This document shows, one piece after another, positions 28,701-36,475 of a stretch of 64,000 bases of DNA. Source of the stretch: Yeosuana aquiaggeris (GTDB lineage Bacteria > Bacteroidota > Bacteroidia > Flavobacteriales > Flavobacteriaceae). The DNA is taken from contig NZ_JBAWKC010000007.1 in assembly GCF_044003965.1 (NCBI RefSeq), positions 40,790-104,789 of the forward strand, read 5' to 3'. The notes beneath the pieces were generated by a model that did no database searches, was not told the origin of the DNA, and saw only the letters and a list, made by a program, of their open reading frames with translations. Every line of letters starts with the position of its first letter. The stretch's first letter is position 1. The position numbers and the translations under genes were made by a program.

Positions 28701-28748
28701 TATTTCGTTAAGCGCTTTGAGAATGTGTTCTTTTTTTATTTGGTCCAT
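25710..28748 (-). CDS. mcrB: McrB-like AAA+ GTPase with ScoMcrA-type N-terminal head domain
   Basis: A 1012-residue motor subunit of a McrBC-type modification-dependent restriction system. Residues about 1-85 (SSTYDILYEGKTYPPKLVIS ... GGEGTRAFQLLESLGF) look like the ScoMcrA-like N-terminal head domain. A long middle region (about 90-570) probably reads DNA. The AAA+ domain has Walker A GPPGTGKTYRLKK (about 588), Walker B IFIDEINRGNVSAIFGELI (about 760) and an arginine region ALDTALRRRF. It is longer than E. coli McrB (459 residues), as expected for these multi-domain forms. The mcrC frame follows directly. An 18-base dyad motif lies about 100 bases upstream. Confidence 0.9.
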   Translation of the reverse strand: MDQIKKEHILKALNEIDENGIRKGRHSSTYDILYEGKTYPPKLVISIANRYANGTELDPNTFDGGEGTRAFQLLESLGFDIDKKITTQSSNMENVKQEFASWLLKNAPESYNYYLGNSTNSVIERLNEINSFFPEQNFFEMDLSKVDQKIREILFVFSTKERRKNVEFVEYDNQHSNGIPKAVMGKNNFIKFLEETYIDYDSTNKSLYSWVKTYKELVEYLKDKENDQIGLINVLKKAGCDLFNDQDPEENIIPLEEIDPFTFFCYINKYFVQRLGILQSLAKNLNLTIPLDDYGIPSTNPQKVWVFPYKYLRKNNEIKRLWSFFNNVISNEVTYDQFNDILKIKGVAHAKISEILFYINPEKYFPINGPTKPYLKKVFEINPKFKTFSEYENILSQLRSKTDKPFYQLSHEAWIWNDSQKDKSNDFEDYLKQFSKEDLTTYFSFLFEALDKFNLEAGDDRLLFSTTNNNLSFTIGQRYSWNLFKSNKKGKFGVLSINKIRENSEEFTGNAPYPFYTYLNDVNFSESDKDSIFRGFDQELKRTNKTGYRKHNNYEFEQAVFDKNFREQYLKTETMNNNKTVLNQILYGPPGTGKTYRLKKEYFPKYTVMETSLSKEKNFENVVKECSWWQVIAVALIQLGKAKVADIYEHPWVKQKEKLSNSKTVRPTIWGQLQSHTVEDCAFVNVKSKQVPLIFSKTEDSYWEILEDEVKNQDVAIHDIIDSVENFVPKANKEIKHYRFITFHQSFSYEDFIEGIKPIMPENGEVAEDLGYKIEDGVFKDICKDALNDPENQYAIFIDEINRGNVSAIFGELITLIEKDKRKGAKNGMSNTLPYSKELFSVPSNLDIYGTMNTADRSVEALDTALRRRFTFVEMMPDYSVIEKENVGGIQLSEILKTINDRIELLVDRDHTIGHSYFIDVNTEKDLADAFNDKIIPLLQEYFYGDYGKIGLVLGKGFIEKINNNKKEFASFDYEGQGDFKTPTFQLKRVDENTILEALELLLAKKYNTDEQ

Positions 28749-28843
28749 AACATTAATTAGGATAATTTTAAAGGTCTATCAGTAGCCTGATTAAACAGAT
28801 AAAACTTATAATAGTTATTAAATTTAACTCGTTATAGCACAAT

Positions 28844-28861
28844 ATTTTATGACTTTAGTCA
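28844..28861 (-). promoter_or_regulatory. Shared defence dyad motif upstream of mcrB
   Basis: On the minus strand TGACTAAAGTCATAAAAT, 96-113 bases before mcrB. It is one mismatch from the copy upstream of the helicase operon (42071-42088) and is also related to 43425-43442. The TGA-N6-TCA dyad is of CRP/FNR type, but the regulator is unknown. Confidence 0.5.
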
Positions 28862-28917
28862 TTGAAACAAAATTTCAATATAATTAAATCAATATTTATA
28901 ATTTTTATAACTAAATA

Positions 28918-29541
28918 GTGATGCCTTACCAAAATAAAGTGGACCCTTGGGGACAAATAAATGCAGTAAAATCTAGAGGAATGTTTCTTGGTAATAGAGG
29001 TATGCTTCATAATACAAGTAAAGAGATAGTATCTGTTCACAAAATAAAAGGTTGGGTTACTTGCCTATTAGAATTTAAAGGGAGAAAGAGAGAAATTATG
29101 GCGCCTAATACATATACAGAATTATTCTTTCTTGATGAGGCCACAGCCTTCTCTGCTGGCCACAGACCTTGTGCCGAATGTAGAAGAGAAAGATATAATG
29201 AGTTTAAAGAAAAATGGTTAAGCGCTAACAGTCACCTTTTGGAAGGTAATAAACCAACCATTGCTAATATAGATAAGGTTATACACCAAGAAAGACTTCA
29301 TAAAAAGGAGAAGATAACCTATAGCACCAATTTTGGAGCACTACCAGACGGGACCATGATAAGACGAGATTCTAATGCTTATTTAATCTGGAAAAACAAA
29401 TTATATCTTTGGACATTTTCAGGCTATTCCCTGGCAGACATAAAAATAGAAAAGAACGATGTGGTTAAGGTTTTAACACCTAAATCTTATGTTAAAATGT
29501 TCTCTAATAATTTTGTGCCTATTATTCATGATAGTATTTGA
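28918..29541 (+). CDS. Hypothetical protein with Ada-like CxxC motif
   Basis: A 207-residue protein, divergent from mcrB, starting at GTG 28918 or ATG 28921. The segment DEATAFSAGHRPCAECRRER (about residues 74-93) resembles the zinc-binding AGFRPCKRC core of the Ada methyl-transfer domain, but the full four-Cys set of Ada is not visible (another Cys is in WVTCLLEF near residue 48). It lies inside the defence island and shares the intergenic region with mcrBC. A DNA-binding or DNA-damage-related role is possible but unproven. Confidence 0.7.
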   Translation: MMPYQNKVDPWGQINAVKSRGMFLGNRGMLHNTSKEIVSVHKIKGWVTCLLEFKGRKREIMAPNTYTELFFLDEATAFSAGHRPCAECRRERYNEFKEKWLSANSHLLEGNKPTIANIDKVIHQERLHKKEKITYSTNFGALPDGTMIRRDSNAYLIWKNKLYLWTFSGYSLADIKIEKNDVVKVLTPKSYVKMFSNNFVPIIHDSI

Positions 29542-29615
29542 TATATTATCAATTTATTGAATGGCTTGAAGGATGTGCTGTTTATTGATCTTTTTATATA
29601 TCATAAAAATTATTA

Positions 29616-30680
29616 TTACTTTGTATCGGGTGTTTTAAAACTGATAAACTCATCATAAAACTCATTATAAGTATTGCAAGGTATCGGTTTCGGATTCACT
29701 TTAAATGACTTTAAAACATCTCCAATAGCCTTTGTGCGTTTAGCCATATTCATTTTTTGAATGAGCTTTTTAAAAGCATCTTGATCATTTATATTTATAT
29801 TATAATTATCAGGCATATCTGGGTAATAATAATTAATAGTATTATTTATTTGAACAGCATCACTATTTCCATTATGTTCTTCATTAGACCTGATAAGCAT
29901 AGCACGCCTATTTAATAACCACCACAAATGATTTTCACTAAAATCAAAACCAAAACCAATAATATCTAAATTGTGAGTAAAAAATGCATCGGTCCAAAAA
30001 GTGCCTGTTGTCTTATTTTTAATTCTAGAGATAACACTTTGATTATCGGCTATTCGTTTTCCTTTTTTGCCATTTATGTTTTCTTGAATTTGTTCTAAAT
30101 ACTCTGAATAATGTTCATAGCCAATCATGATAGATTCTTCAGGGTATTGTTTTGAATTTGGACTGATATTTCTTGAACTTTCTAGCTCACCATGTATATG
30201 CCAAATATTACTTTTTGTTTTCTCAAAATCGCCATAATTCCTTTTTAGACTAAATTTTCTTTCTTGCTTATTTTGGGCATAAGTTTTAGATTTCTTTAGT
30301 TTAAAATCATCTGCAATACTTAATTCTAAAGCATAATCATAGTTAGTGGTGAGAATGTCATCATAATTAAGATTACAAATTTTTGTATGATACTCATTAA
30401 ACCCATTCTTACCGAATAGTTGATTATCAATAATGCGTCTAATGGTTTGCTTAAGATTTTTCAGTTTAGACTCTAAAGAACTACTTCCATCTTTTTGATG
30501 TAACATTTCTTCAAAACCAATAGGAAAGGGTTTAAATTCATTATCAATATCAACTTCAATATCATATTGGTCCTTAATATCATTTAATAATGCTCCCCAA
30601 GAGACCGCCTGTGAATGGTCTAACAGATTAATACCATTACCAACTAAAAGTCCATTTTTTTTTTGAAAACTATTTATCAT
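29616..30680 (-). CDS. SIR2-like domain protein (defence NADase candidate)
   Basis: A 354-residue protein with SIR2-family (SIR2_2 type) motifs in order: LLVGNGINLL at about 11-20 (NAD phosphate loop), DDILTTNYDYALE at about 105-117, IWHIHGELE at about 160-168, and LDIIGFGFDFSENHLWWLL at about 245-263. SIR2 domains in antiphage systems such as Thoeris, DSR and SIR2-linked Septu or AVAST cleave NAD+ to abort infection; that role here is an inference. It is the last gene of the minus-strand operon, 83 bases after the HNH gene. Confidence 0.85.
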   Translation of the reverse strand: MINSFQKKNGLLVGNGINLLDHSQAVSWGALLNDIKDQYDIEVDIDNEFKPFPIGFEEMLHQKDGSSSLESKLKNLKQTIRRIIDNQLFGKNGFNEYHTKICNLNYDDILTTNYDYALELSIADDFKLKKSKTYAQNKQERKFSLKRNYGDFEKTKSNIWHIHGELESSRNISPNSKQYPEESIMIGYEHYSEYLEQIQENINGKKGKRIADNQSVISRIKNKTTGTFWTDAFFTHNLDIIGFGFDFSENHLWWLLNRRAMLIRSNEEHNGNSDAVQINNTINYYYPDMPDNYNININDQDAFKKLIQKMNMAKRTKAIGDVLKSFKVNPKPIPCNTYNEFYDEFISFKTPDTK

Positions 30681-30763
30681 ATTATTAAATGTAATGTCTT
30701 TCTTTTATTTCGGCTCTTGTCATATGTAAATCTTATTCTAAATGTATTCATTTGCGGTTATCA

Positions 30764-31714
30764 TTATAATATCATTCCTAGTTCTTCCAAAATATCACGT
30801 TTCATTTTGCTTAAGGGTCTTCTATCAAACTTATCTTCTCGGCTATATGTACCAAAGGCAAGCCTATAAATTTCTTCATCTGAAATATTAACCAATAAAA
30901 TTTTATTCCTTAACATTTCTAAGTAGTCAGCAGAATAAACATCCCTAATCCTTCTCAATTCAATAATTTCATCTTCATGCATTTTGTATATATCCTCTAA
31001 TTTAAATGCTTTCGTAGAAACATCGGAAAAGTTGTTTTCAGTTATAAGCTTAAAATTGAAACTGGAATAATCAGAGTTGTCATAGCTAAATTTATACAAC
31101 AATGTTTCATCACGCTTGTTTGACTTATGATAAGGGTGAAAATGCGTGTTTAATTCAAAAGGGGTTGAACTTTTTCCTCCATTGCATACATTACAACTTG
31201 GAACTAAATTATAAAACGATAAACTGAGTAATGGAAATTTACTTTTAGGAAACCAATGATCAAAAGTTGGTCTAGTAATTTTAGTAGGTTGAGTAACAGT
31301 TTTGGTGCACATTCTATTACAATATGGGCAAGTAGGTATGTCTAAATTTGCAGACAAATTATACGCGTTGTAAAAAAAATATGTGCTTTTTTTATTGAAA
31401 TCACAAAACATATCGTAATCGAATAGCTTTTTTATAGAAGCAATTTCTTTTTTAGTTTTGAATTTATCTTTAATAGAATCAAGCGCTTCTGGTGTTCCTA
31501 TAAGTACTTTTTTTAAATTCTCTTCAACATTTAAAAATCTTTTTACTTGACTATTAATACCACAAACAAATTGAACAACTTTTACAGAGGCATGAGGTTT
31601 AGGCTCCTTAAAACTTTTACCATTAAGCTTCTTCTTAATGACATATCTTAAATATTTATAATGCAATTCTTTTGCATCCATAATTTTTTTCTGAGAGATA
31701 TCGATGTAGTGCAT
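30764..31714 (-). CDS. HNH endonuclease, PtuB-like (Septu type)
   Basis: A 316-residue protein whose central part is an HNH nuclease: CPYCNRMC (about 129-136), TFDHWFPKSKFPLLSLSFYN (about 150-169), VPSCNVCNGGKSS (about 171-183). Two CxxC pairs bind zinc, and the DHW plus N and H residues make the active site. PtuB of the Septu system has this architecture and is encoded next to an SMC-like ATPase, as here, with a 3-base gap. The nuclease is probably held inactive by the ATPase until phage infection (family knowledge). Confidence 0.85.
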   Translation of the reverse strand: MHYIDISQKKIMDAKELHYKYLRYVIKKKLNGKSFKEPKPHASVKVVQFVCGINSQVKRFLNVEENLKKVLIGTPEALDSIKDKFKTKKEIASIKKLFDYDMFCDFNKKSTYFFYNAYNLSANLDIPTCPYCNRMCTKTVTQPTKITRPTFDHWFPKSKFPLLSLSFYNLVPSCNVCNGGKSSTPFELNTHFHPYHKSNKRDETLLYKFSYDNSDYSSFNFKLITENNFSDVSTKAFKLEDIYKMHEDEIIELRRIRDVYSADYLEMLRNKILLVNISDEEIYRLAFGTYSREDKFDRRPLSKMKRDILEELGMIL

Positions 31715-31717
31715 CCC

Positions 31718-33589
31718 TTATTTATCTAAATTCATTCTTTTTTTTCTCAAATATTCAATTTCATCATCAATAAGCTTTTTGTTAAAATCATTATTATCAT
31801 CCAGTTCTGATATCATTTCCGAGAGTTTAAGCTTGATGATTCTTTCATCTATAATATTAATCATGTTTTTATAATATTCAAGTTTAGAGGAAAATCCATC
31901 ATTTCTTTTAATATTCTGATTCTTATTCGAATTAATCCAATTAATAATTTCATTAATTTTTGTTTTAGCAAAGTCTCCAATAAGTCCATCTTTCACAAAA
32001 AAAGAATCAGCTAATAAATTTGTAATATTTGCACCAAAAGTCCTTTTTAATTCTTTTTGATCTTCGTTTAAAACATAAGTTAACTTTGTTTCTGGGTGTT
32101 TATCTAAAAAGACAACATTGTTTTTTGGTATATCTGATAATGATAAAGGGTCATGACTTGTAAACAATATTTGAATTTTTTTCTTAGTAAAAAGAAATGA
32201 AAAAAGTTCTAAAATAGATTTAACAAACTTTTTTCTCCATTGTGGATGAAAACCTAAATCTGCCTCGTCTAATAATATTAAATAATTATCATTATGTCCT
32301 TCCCTTCTAGAATACCTATTGTAGTCTTCTAATATATTTTGATCTACTTTAAATTGATAATCATAAAGTGAAGAAAATAAGTCATACATGTTTTTTTCAC
32401 CTGAACTAATATTTTTGTCTGGGCGGAATGTTAATAATATTTTTCTATCTAAATTGAAATCATCTTTAAAGGAAATAATAAATTCTTCGTATGCATTAAG
32501 AATTTCTAAGGCTACATCAAGAGACACGTTAAGCTCAGTCCAATTTTCAATTTCAAAAGAGCTGTCTGGTATATTTACCAAGAGTACTTCAATTAGTTTT
32601 TTTATTTTATCAGCTGGAAATAATATTTTTTCACTATCCTTAGAAAATTGTATAAAAGCATTATCCAAAAACCAATAAAATGCATCTTTAAACCCTAATA
32701 TTTCACTAAACTCTTGGCTTTCTACCGTTAAACTATTATTGATATAGCCTTCATTTAAGTATTTGTTACCAGACACTTCGAGAATATTTTGAACTTTATC
32801 AATTACTCGTTCAATTATTTCTAATTCCAACTTTATTTTACTACCAAAATATTTAGGTCTATCTTTACCCCTGACTTCAGGGTTAATTTCTCTTAATTGG
32901 TCAAATTTCCTTATTTCTTCTTCATCTTTTATTGCCTTAAAACGATCAAAAAATGGCCTAAATCTATAAGATGTATCATGTACTCTAGGACCTACAAAAT
33001 TAATTTTGATATTGATTTTGTTAAATACAGGTAAAGAAATTTCACTTAAAAAAGGTTCTACACCATTTAATTGTCTAAACTTAATCCATCTTTTTAAATT
33101 TTCTGAATTATGAAGTTCCAATTGAGAAGACAATGCAACAGTTTCATATTCAGTATCTTCTAACATTAACTCATATTTTGAAATATCTTTAAAATTGCCA
33201 TTTACATAATCTTGATTTTGAATATTCAAAAAAGGTGTATAATAAATTATATCATTGATTTTCTCCGTATTCTTAACAATTTTAAACTCGTCACCGTCAG
33301 GATATTCATAAATAAAATAACAAAACGAATTATTTCTAAAAACATTAAGAATTGAAGACTTACCTGTTCCATTTGCTCCGACTAATGCAGAAACTAAATA
33401 TAAATTATCACCCCAAAACCCTTCTAAAAAAGCAGAATTAGAAATTTTTTCTTTTAGACTTATATCATCTCCATATTCTTCAAAAACGTATCTATATTTG
33501 CCTCCTAAATTTAGAGTGTAACCACTATGGTCTGAACCAAAAACATAAGGTAAAACCCCAGAAGTTATATATATTGCCGCTAACCTCAT
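31718..33589 (-). CDS. AAA/SMC-like ATPase, PtuA-like (Septu type)
   Basis: A 623-residue ABC-class ATPase of the AAA_15/AAA_21 group. Walker A VGANGTGKSSIL is near residue 70, the signature ISSGEKNMYDLF near 395, Walker B NYLILLDEADLGFHPQW near 438 and the H-loop FTSHDPLSL near 480; the middle part (about 220-340) is helical. With the HNH gene directly downstream it forms a Septu-like (PtuA/PtuB) pair. Its start codon overlaps the hsdS stop by four bases, so it is translationally coupled to the type I restriction operon. This is an unusual joining of two defence systems. Confidence 0.85.
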   Translation of the reverse strand: MRLAAIYITSGVLPYVFGSDHSGYTLNLGGKYRYVFEEYGDDISLKEKISNSAFLEGFWGDNLYLVSALVGANGTGKSSILNVFRNNSFCYFIYEYPDGDEFKIVKNTEKINDIIYYTPFLNIQNQDYVNGNFKDISKYELMLEDTEYETVALSSQLELHNSENLKRWIKFRQLNGVEPFLSEISLPVFNKINIKINFVGPRVHDTSYRFRPFFDRFKAIKDEEEIRKFDQLREINPEVRGKDRPKYFGSKIKLELEIIERVIDKVQNILEVSGNKYLNEGYINNSLTVESQEFSEILGFKDAFYWFLDNAFIQFSKDSEKILFPADKIKKLIEVLLVNIPDSSFEIENWTELNVSLDVALEILNAYEEFIISFKDDFNLDRKILLTFRPDKNISSGEKNMYDLFSSLYDYQFKVDQNILEDYNRYSRREGHNDNYLILLDEADLGFHPQWRKKFVKSILELFSFLFTKKKIQILFTSHDPLSLSDIPKNNVVFLDKHPETKLTYVLNEDQKELKRTFGANITNLLADSFFVKDGLIGDFAKTKINEIINWINSNKNQNIKRNDGFSSKLEYYKNMINIIDERIIKLKLSEMISELDDNNDFNKKLIDDEIEYLRKKRMNLDK

Positions 33590-34857
33590 CCCTTCCCATA
33601 TTTGTCCCCATCCTCCGCAACCATACCCAACTCTTTTTCTGCTTCACCAACCGTAACCTGCCCATTCATTAACATGGGTAACAACCAATCTCTTAACTCC
33701 ATGAGCTTTTGGTTTTCCTTTTGTTTTAAGACTACTTGTTCTAAAATTGTTTTTAATTTTAAGTCTAATTGCTTAATCAATTCTAAAGGAGGAATAACAA
33801 TTCTACTTTGTTTAAGATGTTCTTGTGTAATGTGTCCCATTGTAGTTTTACGCAACTCTGCCATCATTTTAAAATGTTGTAAATAATTGAGTAATTCAAA
33901 ATAATAATAGCTTTTTGGATACTTTTTAGACGTAACTTTAAAAATATGTTGATTTAATCCGCCGGTACCTCCAGACCATATTTTGACATCTAATGTTGCT
34001 GACCAAGAAAAAAGTATATCTCCATCATAAACAATCACTTTTTCAGGAATATTAACGCTAACAAATTCTGAGTTTTCATTAAAACCAGTTCCCATTTCAC
34101 GGATCTTAATGACTCTAAATGAATCTTCATTTTCATTTGGTCTAAATTTTTGGCAAGCTATCCCATTAACAAAGGTTGCAATATCTAATAATGTTTTTAC
34201 TACCCAACCCTCAGGAATCTTTCTTTTTAGCTCCTTATTATAATCCATTTTACCACCCGACAATTTATAGGGTTTTCCTTTTCTATCAGGGAAATCAAAC
34301 TGAACAAACCAATAATCGTAAAGCGTTTTTGCCATCGCTTCTAACTCTTGGTTGATTTTGTTATTGACTTCTATTTTAGTGTCTAAATCGGAAAGGACTT
34401 TGGCTATTTGTTTTTGAATTGAAAGTTCTGGCAGTTGGATTGGAAACTTTTTCAACATGACAACATCTACTCCAGTTTGTCCTCCAGTCCTTGGTGATAA
34501 AGCATTTATATAGTCAAATAAATGTTCTTGACATAAAAAATAATATAGATAATCATTGACTATATCTTTTTTAGGCACAGCTTTCATTAATGCAACATTA
34601 TAAGCTCCTTCAATACCTCTTAAAATTTGAAAAATAGGAGGCCCATATCTTCCAATCATTATGTCTTTTTTGCTGCAAAATTTACGCGTGCTATCTTTCG
34701 GTATATAAGTAATAAAATTATCGGTTTTATAATCTCTTATTTGAATTAATCGAATAAAGCCTTTGTGTTTAATAGGTGAAAAATATTTCTTTGCAGGCTG
34801 ACTACCCCCAATAAAATCACAAACTTGACCCAATGTTGTTTTTAAGGTTTTATTCAT
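33586..34857 (-). CDS. hsdS: Type I restriction-modification specificity subunit HsdS
   Basis: A 423-residue DNA specificity subunit. Two target-recognition domains (about 1-150 and 205-370), each starting with a TLxQVCDFI- or LLDIATFVNGIA-like segment, are each followed by a helical spacer (SIQKQIAKVLSDLDTKIEVN and IKQLDLKLKTILEQVVLKQK). The DNA sequence recognised cannot be predicted. It overlaps hsdM by eight bases upstream and the PtuA-like gene by four bases downstream. Confidence 0.93.
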   Translation of the reverse strand: MNKTLKTTLGQVCDFIGGSQPAKKYFSPIKHKGFIRLIQIRDYKTDNFITYIPKDSTRKFCSKKDIMIGRYGPPIFQILRGIEGAYNVALMKAVPKKDIVNDYLYYFLCQEHLFDYINALSPRTGGQTGVDVVMLKKFPIQLPELSIQKQIAKVLSDLDTKIEVNNKINQELEAMAKTLYDYWFVQFDFPDRKGKPYKLSGGKMDYNKELKRKIPEGWVVKTLLDIATFVNGIACQKFRPNENEDSFRVIKIREMGTGFNENSEFVSVNIPEKVIVYDGDILFSWSATLDVKIWSGGTGGLNQHIFKVTSKKYPKSYYYFELLNYLQHFKMMAELRKTTMGHITQEHLKQSRIVIPPLELIKQLDLKLKTILEQVVLKQKENQKLMELRDWLLPMLMNGQVTVGEAEKELGMVAEDGDKYGKG

Positions 34858-36466
34858 ATTTCAAACCTTTTAAATTCTCTATAATATCTTCTTCTAAACT
34901 TTTTGAATCAATAAATAAAGATTTTAATTCAGCTTCAAAATTGTTCATTTTAGCAGTAAACTCTTCCGCTGAAATATCTATATATTCAATTTTAACTTCA
35001 AAATATTGTCCTGCACTGAAACTGTAATTTTTAGCTTTAATTTCATCATAGCTTACAACAACAGACAAATCTTCTTTAGCTTCTTTTTTGGTAAAGGTAT
35101 TTATGATTTTGATTTCTTCTTCTTCAGTTAATACCGTCTTTTGATTTTTCCCTTCTTTGACTATGGTTCCTAAATTAGAGGCGTCAAGTAGCACTACATT
35201 TTCTTTGTTAGCCGCGTCTAAAAATACAATAGATACATTGGTACCGGTGGTGGCAAAAATATTAGAAGGCATGCTTACCACGCCAGCCAGCATTTTACTG
35301 TCCACTATTTTTTGGCGTATTTTCTTTTCAATACCAGACTGCGCGGTAATAAATCCTGTAGGGACTACAATGGCTGCTTTACCAACTCCTTCTTTAAGCG
35401 AATAGATTATATGTTGTAAAAACAAGGTATAAATAGCCATGCTTTCCTTTTTCTTTTTTGGTACATTGGGTATGCCTGCAAAAAACCGGGCTTTATTTTC
35501 TTTTTTATTAAGCGTATCAACATCGTCTTCAAAATTTAATTTAAAGGGAGGATTACTCACTATATAATCAAAATGTCTTAGTTTATTATCTTGTTTGTGG
35601 TAAGGGTCCGTCATGGTGTTTCCTTGTATCACATTCTCAATACTATGTACCAAATTATTCAACACCAAATTTAAACGCAAAAGGTTAGACGACTTTTGAG
35701 AAATGTCTTGTGAATACACGGTACACTTATCTGGACCAATAGCGTGTGCTAAATTCATCAACAAGGTTCCAGAGCCTGCGCTTGGGTCGTAAATAGTTAC
35801 GTTGCTTGTTGGTTCTGGCACTAAAATATTAGCAATAATTTTAGATACTGCATGAGGGGTGTAATACTCAGCATATTTACCGCCTGCATCACTATTATAA
35901 TCTTTAATTAAGTATTCAAAAATTGTTGAGAAAAAGTCAAATCCTTCTCCCATAATGTTTTCAAAATTAAAGAGCGTAAGTTTGTTAAACAGGGCTTTGG
36001 CGAAGGCATCACGTTTACTACTTACATATTCAGTAAGACGCTCAAAGAGTTGTATTTTTTGCCCATCTTCAGTCTTTACAGCAAATAAATCGTTATTGCT
36101 TACTGCTATATCAATAAGCGTATCATCTACACGTTTTGCAAAATCAGGTTCTTCCTGTCTGTTAAACAAATACCCAATCAATTGATGTGGTTTTAAAAAG
36201 GCTGTAGACTCACCCAACTGAAATTTTAAGAGTTGGTATTCGCTCTCCTTCATTTTGGCGATGTCGGCTTCCCAATTGTTGCTTGTTGTTAATTCTGGTT
36301 TTAGTTTTTTAACTTCATAAGCGAACTTATCGTTCAAAAACTTATATAAAAATACTTGGCTTATAATTTTAAATTCGTTGCCATCATTCCCTAAACCATA
36401 ACTGGCACAAACAGCTTTAAGCTCGTCTATTAAGGTTTTGGTTTGTATTACAAAATTGTCATTCAT
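34850..36466 (-). CDS. hsdM: Type I restriction-modification methyltransferase subunit HsdM
   Basis: A 538-residue N6-adenine methyltransferase. An N-terminal HsdM_N helical domain (about 1-160) is followed by the catalytic domain with the SAM motif YDPSAGSGTLLMNLA (about 235) and the catalytic NPPF motif (about 305). It methylates the host site recognised with HsdS and forms part of the restriction complex. It lies 9 bases downstream of hsdR. Length and motifs are normal. Confidence 0.95.
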   Translation of the reverse strand: MNDNFVIQTKTLIDELKAVCASYGLGNDGNEFKIISQVFLYKFLNDKFAYEVKKLKPELTTSNNWEADIAKMKESEYQLLKFQLGESTAFLKPHQLIGYLFNRQEEPDFAKRVDDTLIDIAVSNNDLFAVKTEDGQKIQLFERLTEYVSSKRDAFAKALFNKLTLFNFENIMGEGFDFFSTIFEYLIKDYNSDAGGKYAEYYTPHAVSKIIANILVPEPTSNVTIYDPSAGSGTLLMNLAHAIGPDKCTVYSQDISQKSSNLLRLNLVLNNLVHSIENVIQGNTMTDPYHKQDNKLRHFDYIVSNPPFKLNFEDDVDTLNKKENKARFFAGIPNVPKKKKESMAIYTLFLQHIIYSLKEGVGKAAIVVPTGFITAQSGIEKKIRQKIVDSKMLAGVVSMPSNIFATTGTNVSIVFLDAANKENVVLLDASNLGTIVKEGKNQKTVLTEEEEIKIINTFTKKEAKEDLSVVVSYDEIKAKNYSFSAGQYFEVKIEYIDISAEEFTAKMNNFEAELKSLFIDSKSLEEDIIENLKGLKYE

Positions 36467-36475
36467 AGTTTTTTA

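Noticed and set aside
28828..28842. GTTATAGCAC as another cassette core, upstream of mcrB
   Set aside because: No complementary GTGCTATAAC was found on either side and no hairpin precedes it.
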